From: Vibrio sp. 10N
GTDB taxonomy: Bacteria > Pseudomonadota > Gammaproteobacteria > Enterobacterales > Vibrionaceae
NCBI RefSeq assembly: GCF_036245475.1
Contig: NZ_BTPM01000001.1
Span: 558,001 to 622,000 of the forward strand
Length of the DNA stretch: 64,000 nucleotides
Direction of reading: 5' to 3'
The notes under the pieces were generated by a model, which saw only the letters and a list, made by a program, of their open reading frames with translations, did not search any database and was not told where the DNA came from. Made by a program: the position numbers and the translations under genes. How positions within the stretch are numbered: the first letter of the stretch is position 1; every line of letters begins with the position of its first letter. This document shows, piece by piece, positions 54,783 to 64,000 of the stretch.

Positions 54783-55499
54783 TTATTCTTCTAGGTCGCC
54801 ACAAAAGCGGTAACCTTCACCGTGAATCGTTGCGATGATCTCTGGCGTACCAGATACAGATTCAAAGTGCTTACGGATACGACGGATAGTGACGTCTACC
54901 GTACGGTCATGTGGCTTAAGCTCACGACCAGTCATCTTCTTAAGAAGGTCGGCACGAGTTTGGATCTTGCCTGGGTTCTCACAGAAGTGTAGTAGTGCAC
55001 GGAACTCAGAGCGTGGCAGCTTGTAGCCGTCGCCGCTTGGGCTAACGAGTGAACGGCTGTTGATATCTAGAACCCAACCATTGAACTCGTATTTTTCAAC
55101 GCTGCGTTTTTCTTCTGTCGCTGCGCCGCTGCTCATAGAGCGAGTCAGTAGGTTACGTGCACGGATAGTCAATTCACGTGGGTTGAATGGTTTTGTGATG
55201 TAGTCGTCTGCACCAATCTCTAGACCAAGGATTTTATCAACTTCGTTGTCACGACCAGTTAGGAACATAAGAGCAACATTCGCTTGCTCACGTAGTTCAC
55301 GTGCTAGCAGTAGACCATTCTTACCAGGAAGGTTGATATCCATGATAACTAGGTTTACAGAGTTTTCTGACATCACCTGGTGCATTTCCTGACCGTCGCT
55401 GGCCTCGAATACAGCATATCCTTCTGCTTCAAAAATGCTTTTTAGGGTGTTACGGGTTACTTGCTCATCTTCAACAATAAGAATCTGCGGGCTTTGCAT
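54783..55499 (-). CDS. arcA: ArcA, response regulator of aerobic/anaerobic control
   Basis: OmpR-family regulator phosphorylated by ArcB; represses respiratory genes when oxygen is low. 238 residues, same as E. coli. Receiver with phospho-acceptor Asp54 (VIMDINLPG), Lys in [10 protein letters not shown], and a C-terminal winged helix ([23 protein letters not shown]). It lies tail to tail with the arcB operon. In E. coli the two genes are far apart. The 329-base upstream region holds an FNR-type palindrome. Confidence 0.99.
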   Translation of the reverse strand: MQSPQILIVEDEQVTRNTLKSIFEAEGYAVFEASDGQEMHQVMSENSVNLVIMDINLPGKNGLLLARELREQANVALMFLTGRDNEVDKILGLEIGADDYITKPFNPRELTIRARNLLTRSMSSGAATEEKRSVEKYEFNGWVLDINSRSLVSPSGDGYKLPRSEFRALLHFCENPGKIQTRADLLKKMTGRELKPHDRTVDVTIRRIRKHFESVSGTPEIIATIHGEGYRFCGDLEE

Positions 55500-55828
55500 C
55501 GGCGGTACCTAAATTAAACTTGTGAAAATTCTGTCTGTAGTAGAATAAATTCTAGGCAAAAAGTTAACATATAGGTAATGTTTCTTGGAGGTTTTACTCA
55601 CCATCATAGAAACAGTTACGTTTTACGTCGCCATCCATGATGTTGCCAAAAAACGAGAAATCCCTTTAATCTCTTATTATTCTGCTAGGTCATTGAGGCG
55701 AATTCTATAATGTTAACAGCATGCTAACAATGGTCAAATGTTAATTCCATGCACTTTGTTGATTTAAATCAATAGCTGCTTTGTAACAAATATTAATAGT
55801 ATTGGGCAGAGGCTAAATCTTAGGTAGT
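55500..55828 (+). other. Divergent control region between arcA and the DUF3293 gene
   Basis: No gene. It contains the FNR-type site (55759-55772) and a perfect TATAAT at 55706 on the plus strand without a clear -35. The inverted repeat TGTTA...TAACA at 55711-55729 and GTTAATT near 55739 resemble ArcA-type elements. The arcA leader would be long; its start point is not clear. Confidence 0.5.
55759..55772 (+). promoter_or_regulatory. Perfect FNR-type binding site
   Basis: TTGATTTAAATCAA matches the FNR consensus TTGAT-N4-ATCAA without mismatch. Its centre (55765.5) is about 40-44 bases before the likely transcript start of the DUF3293 gene (-10 around 55791-55802), the class II activator position. 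It is about 265 bases from the arcA start, and FNR also controls arcA in E. coli. Confidence 0.75.
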
Positions 55829-56221
55829 ATGAGTATCGATGCACAACTTTGGCGTGCTTATTCACGCATAGCGATGCGTTTTCTCAGTGAGTGGGAATGC
55901 GACAGCTTCGCCATCATAACGGCTTTCAACCCTAGAAGCCAAAAGGTTAGTGAGGAAGAAAACTGCATAAAAAATCTAACGCTGGAGCGAGACTTCGCGG
56001 GTTTTCCCTACGTAAGTGTAAACGTCGGCGATCCAAGCTTTGAATGGGTGGAAGCGAGCTTTGCAGTGCACATGCCATTGGCGCAAGCGTGTGAGTTAGC
56101 GCAAAAATATGAGCAAAATGCCATCTACTGGGTCGAAAATGGTGTACTGTTTTTGGTCTCCTGTGATGAAGATCGGACGCAAAAGAATTTAGGCTTGTTG
56201 AGTCAGTACGTGTGTCACTGA
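55829..56221 (+). CDS. DUF3293 domain protein
   Basis: 130 residues. FAIITAFNPRSQKVSEEEN and the later segment WVEASFAV...AIYWVENGVLFLVSC fit the DUF3293 family of small soluble proteins with unknown function. No signal peptide. The ATG is preceded by TTAGGTAGT. It may be preceded by an FNR-dependent promoter. No terminator separates it from the next gene, 96 bases on. Confidence 0.83.
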   Translation: MSIDAQLWRAYSRIAMRFLSEWECDSFAIITAFNPRSQKVSEEENCIKNLTLERDFAGFPYVSVNVGDPSFEWVEASFAVHMPLAQACELAQKYEQNAIYWVENGVLFLVSCDEDRTQKNLGLLSQYVCH

Positions 56222-56317
56222 CCGTTTGACTGGGCAAGTGAAAAAGGAATTTTACTTTAATGCTCTCTAAAGGTACGGCTGTTTTGGTGCCTATTGAGCT
56301 ATTATCACGGAGGAAAC

Positions 56318-56800
56318 ATGAGAGATATCACACCTGATATTTGTGACCAACACGAAGACAAAGTGATGCTGCTGAACTTGCCGCTGCAAAACTTTGGTCA
56401 ACGCGCCGCCTTTTGGGGCGAGATTGTCACGGTACGTTGCTACCACGACAATTCCATGGTGCGAGAAGCGCTGGGTCACGATGGTAAAGGGAAAGTACTC
56501 TTTGTTGATGGAAATGGCTCGTGTGCGAAAGCGCTATTGGGCGATCAGTTGGCGATCATGGCCATTGAAAAAGGCTGGGAAGGCGTCATTGTAAATGGTG
56601 CAATTCGCGATGTTGCCGCTATGTCGGAGATGGATCTTGGAGTGAAAGCACTCGCAGCGTGTCCATTTAAGACGGAGAAGCGCGGAGCTGGACAAATCAA
56701 CGTCACACTGACCATGAATAATCAAATTGTTCAGCCAGGTCACTACGTGTATTCAGATTGGAATGGGGTGCTAATTAGTAAGGAAGCCCTAGAATTTTAG
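56318..56800 (+). CDS. RraA-like / HMG-aldolase family protein
   Basis: 160 residues. The fold is that of RraA, the inhibitor of RNase E, and of 4-hydroxy-4-methyl-2-oxoglutarate aldolases. DGNGS is at 64-68 and GAIRD at 94-98. True RraA of E. coli has Gln in place of the Asp of GAIRD; aldolases need Arg and Asp there to bind substrate and metal. The protein is therefore more likely a metal-dependent aldolase or decarboxylase than RraA itself (inference). The start is at MRDITPDIC because GGAGGAAAC precedes it; the frame opens at 56294. Confidence 0.85.
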   Translation: MRDITPDICDQHEDKVMLLNLPLQNFGQRAAFWGEIVTVRCYHDNSMVREALGHDGKGKVLFVDGNGSCAKALLGDQLAIMAIEKGWEGVIVNGAIRDVAAMSEMDLGVKALAACPFKTEKRGAGQINVTLTMNNQIVQPGHYVYSDWNGVLISKEALEF

Positions 56801-56835
56801 TCTGTAAGTTGTAATCGCTGTAACTACACACTCAA

Positions 56836-57324
56836 CTAAAAACGGAAGCCTAGGCCGACTTCGACCCCTTGTTGCACTTTTTCAAAGTCAAAGGTGGCGT
56901 GAACGTCTAGGTTTTCTGTTAGTCTCATTCGGCTCGAAATCTCGGCCGCCATCGCACCTTGTGTCTCATTATTCTCTTCGTATTGATATCCACGCAGCGT
57001 ACTCTTAACAGAGATACGATCAGATACCTGATAGTTAACGCCACTGAGAAAACCACGGTCATTAGTGATGTCTGAATTGTTGAGGCGGGCACCAATGTAC
57101 ACGTCTAGAGAATCAAACACAGCGTATGAGTAGCCGCTATCAACATTCCACACGTCGAAAGAGTCTGCACTGCTGGATTTACTACCAGAAGATAAGAAAA
57201 AGCTGTGTGGTGATTGATTATGCTGGGAAGGGAGCGCTGGGAGCTCAACAGAAAATGCTGAAGCGCTGAACAATAAACCACTAGAAACCAATAACGCTAG
57301 GGCGTATAAAGACACTGCTCTCAT
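56836..57324 (-). CDS. Small outer-membrane beta-barrel protein
   Basis: 162 residues. Signal peptide (about 1-23, ending SASA), then a Ser/Asn-rich stretch, then alternating strands separated by turns (NVDSGYSYAVF, LDVYIGARLNN, ISVKSTLRGYQY, MAAEISSRMRL). The last residue is Phe in LGFRF, the usual C-terminal signal for the BAM complex. It looks like an eight-strand barrel of unknown role. It is convergent with the RraA-like gene (35 bases between stops) and divergent from thrL. Confidence 0.78.
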   Translation of the reverse strand: MRAVSLYALALLVSSGLLFSASAFSVELPALPSQHNQSPHSFFLSSGSKSSSADSFDVWNVDSGYSYAVFDSLDVYIGARLNNSDITNDRGFLSGVNYQVSDRISVKSTLRGYQYEENNETQGAMAAEISSRMRLTENLDVHATFDFEKVQQGVEVGLGFRF

Positions 57325-57517
57325 GGCACCACTCCTTGGTTATTGTTTTTATAGATTATTGATTCCTAATTAAAGCACAGAATCTAAGCAAAAAGTTGTA
57401 AAACTATATAGCATTTAGTTATGTCTAAAGATCCCAACTGCATATAAATGCATTATTGTCCGTTTTTATGCTTTTGATAAAAAAACGCTTTCCAGGCAAC
57501 AAAAGTACAATTTTTGA

Positions 57518-57547
57518 TTGACTAATCGCCAACAAATGCGGTACACG
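57518..57547 (+). promoter_or_regulatory. Candidate promoter of the thr operon
   Basis: TTGACT (57518-57523), 18 bases, TACACG (57542-57547). Its transcript would begin near 57554, about 34 bases before the leader peptide ATG. Confidence 0.5.
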
Positions 57548-57587
57548 TATGGGTAAGCACATAACAGAATCTGAAGCACGACCTATT

Positions 57588-57662
57588 ATGTTTAATCACC
57601 AGCACGTAGTAATGACCACCACCATTATTATTACCGACATTATCGTTGGGGCAGGCTGGTAG
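57588..57662 (+). CDS. thrL: ThrL, threonine operon leader peptide
   Basis: 24 codons. Eight of eleven consecutive codons (from the second ATG) are Thr or Ile: MTTTIIITDII, then VGAGW and stop. Translation stalls when Thr- or Ile-tRNA is scarce, which lets transcription continue past the attenuator into thrABC. This is the classic E. coli design, though the residue order differs. The start could also be the internal ATG at 57612 or an in-frame ATG at 57549; the last would lie before the predicted transcript start. No clear ribosome site is visible for any of them. Confidence 0.85.
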   Translation: MFNHQHVVMTTTIIITDIIVGAGW

Positions 57663-57681
57663 ACGAAAGAAATTCAAAAAC

Positions 57682-57716
57682 AAGGCCTGTATCACCAAGA
57701 TACGGGCCTTTTTTTT
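57682..57716 (+). terminator. Thr operon attenuator
   Basis: AAGGCCTGTATC / GATACGGGCCTT (one G-T pair), loop ACCAA, then eight T. It begins 20 bases after the thrL stop and ends 30 bases before thrA. Confidence 0.92.
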
Positions 57717-57745
57717 ACCTGTTTTGAGTATTTCGGGAGGAAAGG

Positions 57746-60205
57746 ATGCGAGTACTAAAATTTGGAGGCTCATCGTTAGCCGATGCGGACCGTTTTTTAA
57801 GAGCGGCGGACATCATCGCCAACAATGCCCAACAAGAAGATCTAGCTGTGGTGCTATCTGCACCGGGTAAAACCACCAACAAGCTAGTGGCAGTGATTGA
57901 AACTGCGCTAAAAAACAATGAAGTTGAACTGCAAATCTCTGAACTAGAGACCTCATTTAATGAGCTGTTCTCAAATATTAAGAAAGTCCTTCCGAATATC
58001 GACAGCACGGACTTTGATAATCAAGTTAAAACGTCTTTGTTCCAACTGCATCAGTTTGTTCACGGTATCCGCCTGCTTGGCACTTGCCCTGATCATGTTA
58101 ACGCTCGCATTATCTCTAAAGGTGAGCGTATTTCTATCCAGTTGATGAAAGCGGTGCTTGTAGCGAAGGGCCAAGCTGCGGATCTTATCGACCCTGTGAA
58201 GTATCTGTTTGCAAATGGCGATCACCTAGAAGCCATGGTTGATGTTGAAGTGTCGACTCAAAATTTCCAAGCGAACCCGCTTGCTGAAGGTGTCGTACAC
58301 ATTATGCCTGGCTTTACTGCGGGCAATGCGAAAGGCGAATTAGTGACACTAGGTCGTAATGGCTCTGATTACTCAGCAGCGGTACTCGCGGCATGTCTGC
58401 GAGCGGATTGCTGCGAAATCTGGACCGACGTTGATGGCGTTTACAACTGTGACCCTCGATTGGTTGATGACGCCCGTCTTCTTAAATCTCTTAGCTATCA
58501 AGAAGCGATGGAGCTCTCTTACTTTGGCGCATCGGTTCTTCACCCGAAAACTATTGCTCCAATTGCCCAGTTCCATATCCCTTGCCTTATCAAAAACTCC
58601 TTTAACCCTCAGGGTGCGGGCACTTTGATTGGCCAAGATACTGGCGAAGATAACCTACCTATCAAAGGCATCACCACGCTGTCTAACCTCATCATGGTTA
58701 ACGTATCTGGCCCAGGTATGAAGGGCATGGTAGGTATGGCAAGCCGCGTATTTGGCGCGATGTCATCGGCTGGTGTGTCGATTGTTCTTATTACTCAATC
58801 TTCATCAGAGTACAGCATCAGCTTCTGTATCGAAGAAGAAGACAAGCTAGAAGCTGAACGTGCGCTCAGTGATGCCTTCGAGCTTGAGCTGAAAAACGGT
58901 CTGCTTGAGCCTGTAGAGTTTATGGATGATGTTGCGATTGTGACGCTTGTGGGTGACGGTATGCGTACTTCTCGCGGCGTTGCATCTCAGTTCTTCTCAT
59001 CACTTGCTGAAGTAAACGTGAACATTGTAGCAATCGCTCAGGGCTCATCAGAGCGCGCGATTTCAGCGGTTATTCCAGAAGATAAAATCTCTGAAGCCAT
59101 CAAAGCCTGTCACGAAAACCTGTTTAACTCTAAGCACTTCCTAGATGTGTTTGTGGTTGGTGTCGGCGGCGTCGGTGGTGAGCTGGTGGATCAAATCCAA
59201 AGACAGCAAGCGAAACTGGCTGAAAAAGGCATCATCATTCGTGTTTGCGGCCTAGCAAACAGCAAAGGTGTATTGCTTGATGGTGATGGTTTACCGCTTG
59301 AGCAGTGGCGCGACCGCATGGGTGATGTGAGTGAAAAATTCACCGTCTCTAGCCTAGCAGCGCTGGTACAGCGCAACCACATCATCAACCCAGTGCTGGT
59401 TGACTGTACATCAAGCGAAGATATCGCTAATCAGTATGCTGAGTTCCTAGCGGCAGGCTTCCACGTAGTGACGCCAAACAAGAAAGCGAACACAGCAAGC
59501 ATGTCTTACTACCATCAGCTACGCGACGTGGCTCGCAGCTCTCGCCGTAAGCTGATGTATGAAACGACAGTAGGTGCAGGTCTGCCCGTTATCGAAAACT
59601 TGCAGAACCTTATTTCAGCAGGTGACGAACTTGAGAAGTTCAATGGCATTCTGTCTGGCTCTCTATCGTTTATCTTCGGTAAGCTGGATGAAGGGCTAAC
59701 ACTGAGCCAAGCGACCAATGTCGCTAAAGACAAAGGCTTTACAGAACCAGACCCACGTGACGATCTCTCTGGTATGGACGTAGCACGTAAGCTACTTATT
59801 CTGGCGCGTGAAGCGGGTATGGCGCTTGAGCTTGAAGATGTAGAAGTTGATCAAGCTCTGCCACCAGGCTTTGATGATTCAGGTTCTATCGATGAGTTCA
59901 TGGCTCGTCTACCGGAAGCTGACGCATACTTTAGCGAGTTGGTGGAAAATGCAGCCAAAGAAGGCAAAGTATTGCGTTACGTTGGCGAGATCTCTGACGG
60001 TAAGTGCCGAGTTCGCATTGCGGCTGTCGATGAAAACGATCCGATGTTTAAGATCAAAGATGGCGAGAATGCACTGGCCTTCTACAGTCGTTACTATCAG
60101 CCAATCCCACTGGTACTTCGCGGCTACGGCGCAGGTACAGAAGTCACTGCCGCGGGCGTCTTCTCTGACGTGATGCGTACACTGGGCTGGAAACTAGGAG
60201 TTTAA
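57746..60205 (+). CDS. thrA: ThrA, bifunctional aspartokinase I / homoserine dehydrogenase I
   Basis: First and third steps from aspartate to threonine. 819 residues (E. coli 820). The aspartokinase domain starts with [13 protein letters not shown] (5-17) and covers about 1-295. Two ACT domains (about 310-460) mediate threonine inhibition. The dehydrogenase begins at the NAD(P) loop [10 protein letters not shown] (471-480). The ribosome site GGGAGGAAAGG is strong. Expression is governed by the thrL attenuator. Confidence 0.98.
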   Translation: MRVLKFGGSSLADADRFLRAADIIANNAQQEDLAVVLSAPGKTTNKLVAVIETALKNNEVELQISELETSFNELFSNIKKVLPNIDSTDFDNQVKTSLFQLHQFVHGIRLLGTCPDHVNARIISKGERISIQLMKAVLVAKGQAADLIDPVKYLFANGDHLEAMVDVEVSTQNFQANPLAEGVVHIMPGFTAGNAKGELVTLGRNGSDYSAAVLAACLRADCCEIWTDVDGVYNCDPRLVDDARLLKSLSYQEAMELSYFGASVLHPKTIAPIAQFHIPCLIKNSFNPQGAGTLIGQDTGEDNLPIKGITTLSNLIMVNVSGPGMKGMVGMASRVFGAMSSAGVSIVLITQSSSEYSISFCIEEEDKLEAERALSDAFELELKNGLLEPVEFMDDVAIVTLVGDGMRTSRGVASQFFSSLAEVNVNIVAIAQGSSERAISAVIPEDKISEAIKACHENLFNSKHFLDVFVVGVGGVGGELVDQIQRQQAKLAEKGIIIRVCGLANSKGVLLDGDGLPLEQWRDRMGDVSEKFTVSSLAALVQRNHIINPVLVDCTSSEDIANQYAEFLAAGFHVVTPNKKANTASMSYYHQLRDVARSSRRKLMYETTVGAGLPVIENLQNLISAGDELEKFNGILSGSLSFIFGKLDEGLTLSQATNVAKDKGFTEPDPRDDLSGMDVARKLLILAREAGMALELEDVEVDQALPPGFDDSGSIDEFMARLPEADAYFSELVENAAKEGKVLRYVGEISDGKCRVRIAAVDENDPMFKIKDGENALAFYSRYYQPIPLVLRGYGAGTEVTAAGVFSDVMRTLGWKLGV

Positions 60206-60206
60206 G

Positions 60207-61169
60207 ATGAGTGATAGCGTTGTCGTATATGCGCCAGCCTCAATTGGCAATGTGAGTGTTGGCTTTGATGTGCTGGGCGCGGCGGTATCACCGGTTGATG
60301 GTACCCTGCTTGGCGATTGTGTTGAGGTGAGACTGGGCGACAAGCCATTCGATCTTGCCACCAAAGGCAGCTTTGTTGATAAGCTGCCAAGTGATCCAAA
60401 AGAGAACATTGTTTACGATTGCTGGAAGGTTTACGCTCGTGAGCTAGATAAAAAAGGTGTGGCACTCAAACCTGTCTACATGACACTTGAGAAGAACATG
60501 CCGATCGGCTCTGGGCTAGGTTCAAGCGCTTGCTCTATTGTTGCTGCGCTTGATGCTTTGAACCAGTTCCACGGTAATCCACTGAATGAAACTGAGCTTC
60601 TCGCGCTAATGGGTGAGATGGAAGGTCAAATTTCTGGTGGCATCCATTATGACAATGTGGCACCTTGCTACCTAGGTGGTGTGCAGTTGATGCTTGAAGA
60701 GCTGGGTATCATCAGCCAAGAAGTGCCATGTTTTGATGAGTGGTACTGGGTCATGGCTTACCCAGGTATCAAAGTCTCGACTGCGGAAGCGCGTGAGATC
60801 CTACCATCTCAGTATCGCAGACAAGATATCATTGCCCATGGTCGCCACTTAGCTGGGTTTATTCACGCTTGTCACTCTAACCAACCTGAGCTGGCAGCGA
60901 AGATGATCAAAGATGTCATCGCCGAACCTTATCGCGCTAAGCTCTTGCCAGGGTTTAGCAAAGCTCGTGAATACGCTGCGACAGCGGGTGCACTAGCAAC
61001 AGGAATTTCAGGCAGCGGCCCAACGCTATTTAGCATCTGTAAAGACAAAGATGTTGCAGATAGAGTGGCTCGCTGGCTAGAAGAGAATTACGTACAAAAT
61101 AACGAAGGATTCGTCCATGTTTGTCGCCTAGACAAACAAGGCTCGAAGGTAACAGGAAGTAAGCTATGA
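60207..61169 (+). CDS. thrB: ThrB, homoserine kinase
   Basis: Phosphorylates homoserine. 320 residues; GHMP-kinase loop [11 protein letters not shown] at 99-109, then SGSGPTLF in the C-terminal part. It starts one base after the thrA stop and overlaps thrC by four bases (ATGA), a tightly coupled operon. Confidence 0.98.
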   Translation: MSDSVVVYAPASIGNVSVGFDVLGAAVSPVDGTLLGDCVEVRLGDKPFDLATKGSFVDKLPSDPKENIVYDCWKVYARELDKKGVALKPVYMTLEKNMPIGSGLGSSACSIVAALDALNQFHGNPLNETELLALMGEMEGQISGGIHYDNVAPCYLGGVQLMLEELGIISQEVPCFDEWYWVMAYPGIKVSTAEAREILPSQYRRQDIIAHGRHLAGFIHACHSNQPELAAKMIKDVIAEPYRAKLLPGFSKAREYAATAGALATGISGSGPTLFSICKDKDVADRVARWLEENYVQNNEGFVHVCRLDKQGSKVTGSKL

Positions 61170-62446
61170 AGCTGTACAACATCAAAGAGAACGACGAGCA
61201 AGTCTCGTTTGGCCAAGCCGTTCGCCAAGGTTTAGGTCGCAACCAAGGTCTATTTTTTCCATCTGAGCTGCCAAAGTTCGATGATGTAGACGCACTGCTG
61301 GCTGAAGACTTTGTCACGCGTAGCGCAAAGATTTTGTCTGCGCTGATCGGTGATGAGCTTCCAGCAGAAAAAGTGAATGAGTTGGTCGACAATGCATTCC
61401 AATTCCCTGCTCCTATCAGCCAGGTAAAAGACGGCGTATACGCGCTTGAGCTTTTCCATGGACCTACGCTAGCGTTTAAAGACTTCGGTGGCCGTTTTAT
61501 GGCTCAGTCTTTGGCGGCAGTCTCTGATGGCGGTAAGATCACTATCCTTACAGCGACATCAGGCGATACGGGTGCGGCGGTTGCTCATGCGTTTTACGGC
61601 ATGGAAGACATCAATGTTGTTATCCTTTATCCAAAAGGCAAGATCAGCCCGCTGCAAGAAAAGCTATTCTGCACGCTAGGCAAGAATATCCACACAGTCG
61701 CAATCAATGGCGACTTTGATGCCTGTCAGGCGCTGGTTAAGCAAGCCTTTGACGACGCTGCGCTGCGTGAAGAGATTGGCCTTAACTCGGCGAACTCAAT
61801 CAACATCAGCCGTCTGATGGCGCAGATCTGTTACTACTTCGAAGCGGCATCTCAGATGTCTAAACAAGAGCGTGAAAACTTAGTTGTCTCAGTACCAAGT
61901 GGTAACTTTGGTAACCTAACCGCAGGTCTATTGGCGAAAGCGCTGGGTCTTCCTATCAAGCGCTTCATTGCGGCAACCAACGCTAACGATACGGTACCTC
62001 GTTATCTAGAAACCGGTGAGTGGGATCCTAAGCCAACGGTGGCGACAACTTCAAACGCGATGGACGTGAGCCAGCCAAACAACTGGCCACGTATCGAAGA
62101 GCTATGCCAAATCAAAGGCTGGGGTCTAGATACCTTGGGCAAAGGCATGGTGACCGATGAGCAAAGCGCTGAGTCTGTGCGTGATCTCAACGCTCAAGGC
62201 TACCTGTGTGAGCCGCACGGCGCGATTGCTTACCGTTTGCTAGATGAGCAGTTGCAAGAAGGTGAAACAGGCCTATTCTTGTGTACCGCGCACCCAGCTA
62301 AGTTCAAAGAAGTGGTGGATGATATCCTCGAGTCAGACATTGACCTTCCGGGGCCTCTAGCGAAGCACGCAGCGATGGAATTGTTATCAGAAGATCTTGA
62401 TAACGACTTCGATGCACTGAAAGCAGTATTGCGCCGAGTACAATAA
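61166..62446 (+). CDS. thrC: ThrC, threonine synthase
   Basis: Pyridoxal-phosphate enzyme that turns O-phosphohomoserine into threonine. 426 residues. The cofactor lysine is Lys105 in LAFKDFGGR, and the phosphate loop SGDTGAA and the SVPSGNFGN motif follow. Last gene of the operon; a long terminator follows directly. Confidence 0.98.
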   Translation: MKLYNIKENDEQVSFGQAVRQGLGRNQGLFFPSELPKFDDVDALLAEDFVTRSAKILSALIGDELPAEKVNELVDNAFQFPAPISQVKDGVYALELFHGPTLAFKDFGGRFMAQSLAAVSDGGKITILTATSGDTGAAVAHAFYGMEDINVVILYPKGKISPLQEKLFCTLGKNIHTVAINGDFDACQALVKQAFDDAALREEIGLNSANSINISRLMAQICYYFEAASQMSKQERENLVVSVPSGNFGNLTAGLLAKALGLPIKRFIAATNANDTVPRYLETGEWDPKPTVATTSNAMDVSQPNNWPRIEELCQIKGWGLDTLGKGMVTDEQSAESVRDLNAQGYLCEPHGAIAYRLLDEQLQEGETGLFLCTAHPAKFKEVVDDILESDIDLPGPLAKHAAMELLSEDLDNDFDALKAVLRRVQ

Positions 62447-62462
62447 TCGGTCTTGACGATAT

Positions 62463-62499
62463 AAATGCCCAAGCGAGTCGCTCGCTTGGGCATTTTTTT
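62463..62499 (+). terminator. Intrinsic terminator after thrC
   Basis: 15-bp perfect stem AAATGCCCAAGCGAG / CTCGCTTGGGCATTT with a TCG loop and T-run. The strongest terminator in the window. Confidence 0.96.
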
Positions 62500-62601
62500 A
62501 TCTTCAATAAACCGCACTGTGGCGGTTGACCTCAGGTTAAGTTGAGGCTTTAAACTGGTGGCCAATTAAGCCCATTGGAAAACCAACGAATAGGAAGCCC
62601 C

Positions 62602-63432
62602 ATGTCCCCAAATCAGTTGCAGCAGTACTTAAACAGAGTAGATCTTACGCTTAGTGGCGTCGATGGCGGTGTTGTCAGTAGTCGGTTTTTAGCGAGCTAT
62701 GCACATTTAACTCAGTTGCAAAAAGCTCAGCACCTCACGATTCCTTTCGAGAACTTTGATGTGTTTGCTGGTGAGGCCATCAGTCTTGAGCCTGAGGTGC
62801 GTTTTGACAAGTTAGTGAATCAGTCTCGTGGTGGTTACTGCTTTGAAGTGAATGCGTTGTTTTTAGAGGTGTTAAGCTCGCTCGGATATCATGCTAAACC
62901 AAAGCTCGCTCGCGTGCACCTTGCTGATACGCCATCAGGGCGAAGCCATCAAGTGACGCTTGTGACGATAAAGGATGAGCAATGGGTGGTCGATGTCGGT
63001 TTTGGCTCTAACACGCCCCGTTCACCCATCAAGTTGGTTGCCAATATTGAGCAACAGGCGGACTTTCAAGTGTTTCGGTTTATTGAGGTGGAGGATTTTG
63101 GTTACCTTTTGCAGCGCCGCGTTGAGGAAGGGTGGCAGGATCTTTACAGCCTAGATATGACGTTTGTTGGCGAAGGTGATATCGAGTATGCCAACCACTA
63201 TACATCAACCAGTACAAACACCGTGTTTACGCAATCTATGACAGCGGCATTGGCGACGAAAGAGGGGAGTGTGACCCTGCTCGATACGACACTGCGCTGT
63301 CGTCACTGCGATCAAGAAGTATGGGCGCTCGATCTGAAACAAGACCATTACTTTGAGGTTATCGAGAAGGAGATGGGGATTGTTTTTCCAGAAGAAAAGC
63401 GAGCCCATGTATTAGCTCGCTTGTATCCATAA
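62602..63432 (+). CDS. nat: Arylamine N-acetyltransferase
   Basis: Transfers acetyl from acetyl-CoA to aromatic amines or hydrazines; natural substrate unknown. 276 residues, normal for bacterial NATs. The catalytic triad is complete: Cys80 in RGGYCFE, His116 in SHQVTL and Asp131 in VVDVGFG. The start is the ATG at 62602 with AGGAAG before it; a TTG at 62575 in the same frame is less likely. A stand-alone gene, convergent with the carbamate kinase gene. Confidence 0.93.
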   Translation: MSPNQLQQYLNRVDLTLSGVDGGVVSSRFLASYAHLTQLQKAQHLTIPFENFDVFAGEAISLEPEVRFDKLVNQSRGGYCFEVNALFLEVLSSLGYHAKPKLARVHLADTPSGRSHQVTLVTIKDEQWVVDVGFGSNTPRSPIKLVANIEQQADFQVFRFIEVEDFGYLLQRRVEEGWQDLYSLDMTFVGEGDIEYANHYTSTSTNTVFTQSMTAALATKEGSVTLLDTTLRCRHCDQEVWALDLKQDHYFEVIEKEMGIVFPEEKRAHVLARLYP

Positions 63433-63480
63433 ACGTTTTTTGCCAGTAGTTCCGCAGTGTGCACGATGGACTTTGGGATC

Positions 63481-64000
63481 TTATAGCGCGGGTTCCAGCG
63501 TCTTTTCGACGTATATATGAGTGCCAGACTGATAGGTGGTGATTTCCATGGCTTTGTGTAAATCACCAATATGACCAATCCCTGAGGTGGCTCTGGCAAA
63601 TTGAACGCAAGCATCGACCTTCGGCTTCATTGAGCCTTCTGCAAATTGGTATTGCTCAATTTCATCGGCACTGATTTCAAACAGCGGTCTTTCAGTGGGT
63701 TTGCCCCAATCGACACAGACATTTTCCCCATCGGTCAGGATAACAAAATGTTCGGCCGCTAATTGTTTCGCCAAGACGGCCGCAGCGAAGTCTTTATCAA
63801 TGACAGCTTCGACGCCTCGCAGACGTCCTTGTTCGCGCACCACAGGCGCGCCTCCACCCCCACAACAAATCACAATGTGATCGCGATTGAGGAGGGTTTG
63901 TATCGAATCAATTTCTACGATGCGTTGTGGTAACGGTGATGGCACTACGCGGCGCCAATATTGGCCATCTTGTTTGATATGCCATCCGTGTTGCTGCGCA
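63481..64000 (-). CDS. arcC: Carbamate kinase, N-terminal part beyond the window
   Basis: Frame open to the right edge; about 172 C-terminal residues are visible. WRRVVPSPLPQRIVE, CCGGGGAPVV, the Lys in IDKDFAAAVLA, DGENVCVDWGKP and GSMKPKVDA are the standard carbamate kinase motifs. It makes ATP from carbamoyl phosphate and ADP, usually as the last step of arginine deiminase catabolism or of agmatine/allantoin breakdown. The neighbour that would decide the pathway is outside the window. The symbol arcC is by family and unrelated to arcA/arcB here. Confidence 0.93.
   Translation of the reverse strand, partial: AQQHGWHIKQDGQYWRRVVPSPLPQRIVEIDSIQTLLNRDHIVICCGGGGAPVVREQGRLRGVEAVIDKDFAAAVLAKQLAAEHFVILTDGENVCVDWGKPTERPLFEISADEIEQYQFAEGSMKPKVDACVQFARATSGIGHIGDLHKAMEITTYQSGTHIYVEKTLEPAL

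Noticed and set aside
57549-57590. Earlier ATG for the thr leader peptide
   Set aside because: It would lie before or at the predicted transcript start, and it adds 13 residues without Thr or Ile clustering.

Overview
The window is ordinary chromosomal core of a gammaproteobacterium, almost certainly a Vibrio (Vibrionaceae). The basis is gene order and protein similarity recalled from known genomes: the rnpB - division/cell-wall cluster - lpxC - secA - mutT - dapB - carAB order, two different gltBD pairs next to yhcC-arcB, arcB convergent with arcA, and thrABC with a Thr/Ile leader peptide. The species cannot be fixed from the sequence. I saw no insertion sequence, prophage, integron, CRISPR array, tRNA or rRNA gene, and almost every base is explained by housekeeping genes.

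Layout. 1-2254 (minus): yraN and lpoA. 2323-3638: rsmI, then the RNase P RNA with its own promoter and terminator. 3790-20579 (plus): the division and cell wall cluster rsmH-ftsL-ftsI-murE-murF-mraY-murD-ftsW-murG-murC, then ftsQ-ftsA-ftsZ behind a sigma70-like promoter, then lpxC. 21132-25248: secA, mutT, dapB. 25249-30174: carAB behind a long control region with a near-consensus promoter and two ARG-box-like sites. 30368-37968: yfcA-like permease (plus), then on the minus strand a LysR regulator, a flavodoxin-like protein, a ModF-type double ATPase, a TRIC-type channel protein, btuF, a cbiB-like gene, mtnN and a DUF1499 lipoprotein. 38042-50358 (minus): two complete but different glutamate synthase gene pairs. 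50884-55499: yhcC, arcB, a small lipoprotein, and arcA convergent to them. 55829-57324: a DUF3293 protein, an RraA/aldolase-like protein and a small outer-membrane barrel. 57588-62446: thrL attenuator and thrABC. 62602-64000: arylamine N-acetyltransferase and the start-truncated carbamate kinase.

How the genes work together. The first third builds lipid II and the septum: murC-murF and mraY/murG make the precursor, ftsW/ftsI polymerise and cross-link septal wall, ftsQ/L/A/Z form the divisome, and lpxC commits UDP-GlcNAc derivatives to lipid A. dapB supplies meso-diaminopimelate for the MurE step, and lpoA activates the PBP1A synthase. carAB, the two GltBD enzymes and ThrABC form a nitrogen/amino-acid block. 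ArcB/ArcA form the respiratory redox two-component system, with a perfect FNR-type palindrome in the intergenic region upstream of arcA.

Points that stand out are absences and regulation rather than a new gene system. There is no room for mraZ at the head of the cluster and no intact dciA between lpxC and secA. The gltB copy next to yhcC has an unusually structured leader. The ModF-like ATPase has one composite ATP site that looks dead. A perfect 11-bp inverted repeat lies between the TRIC gene and modF.
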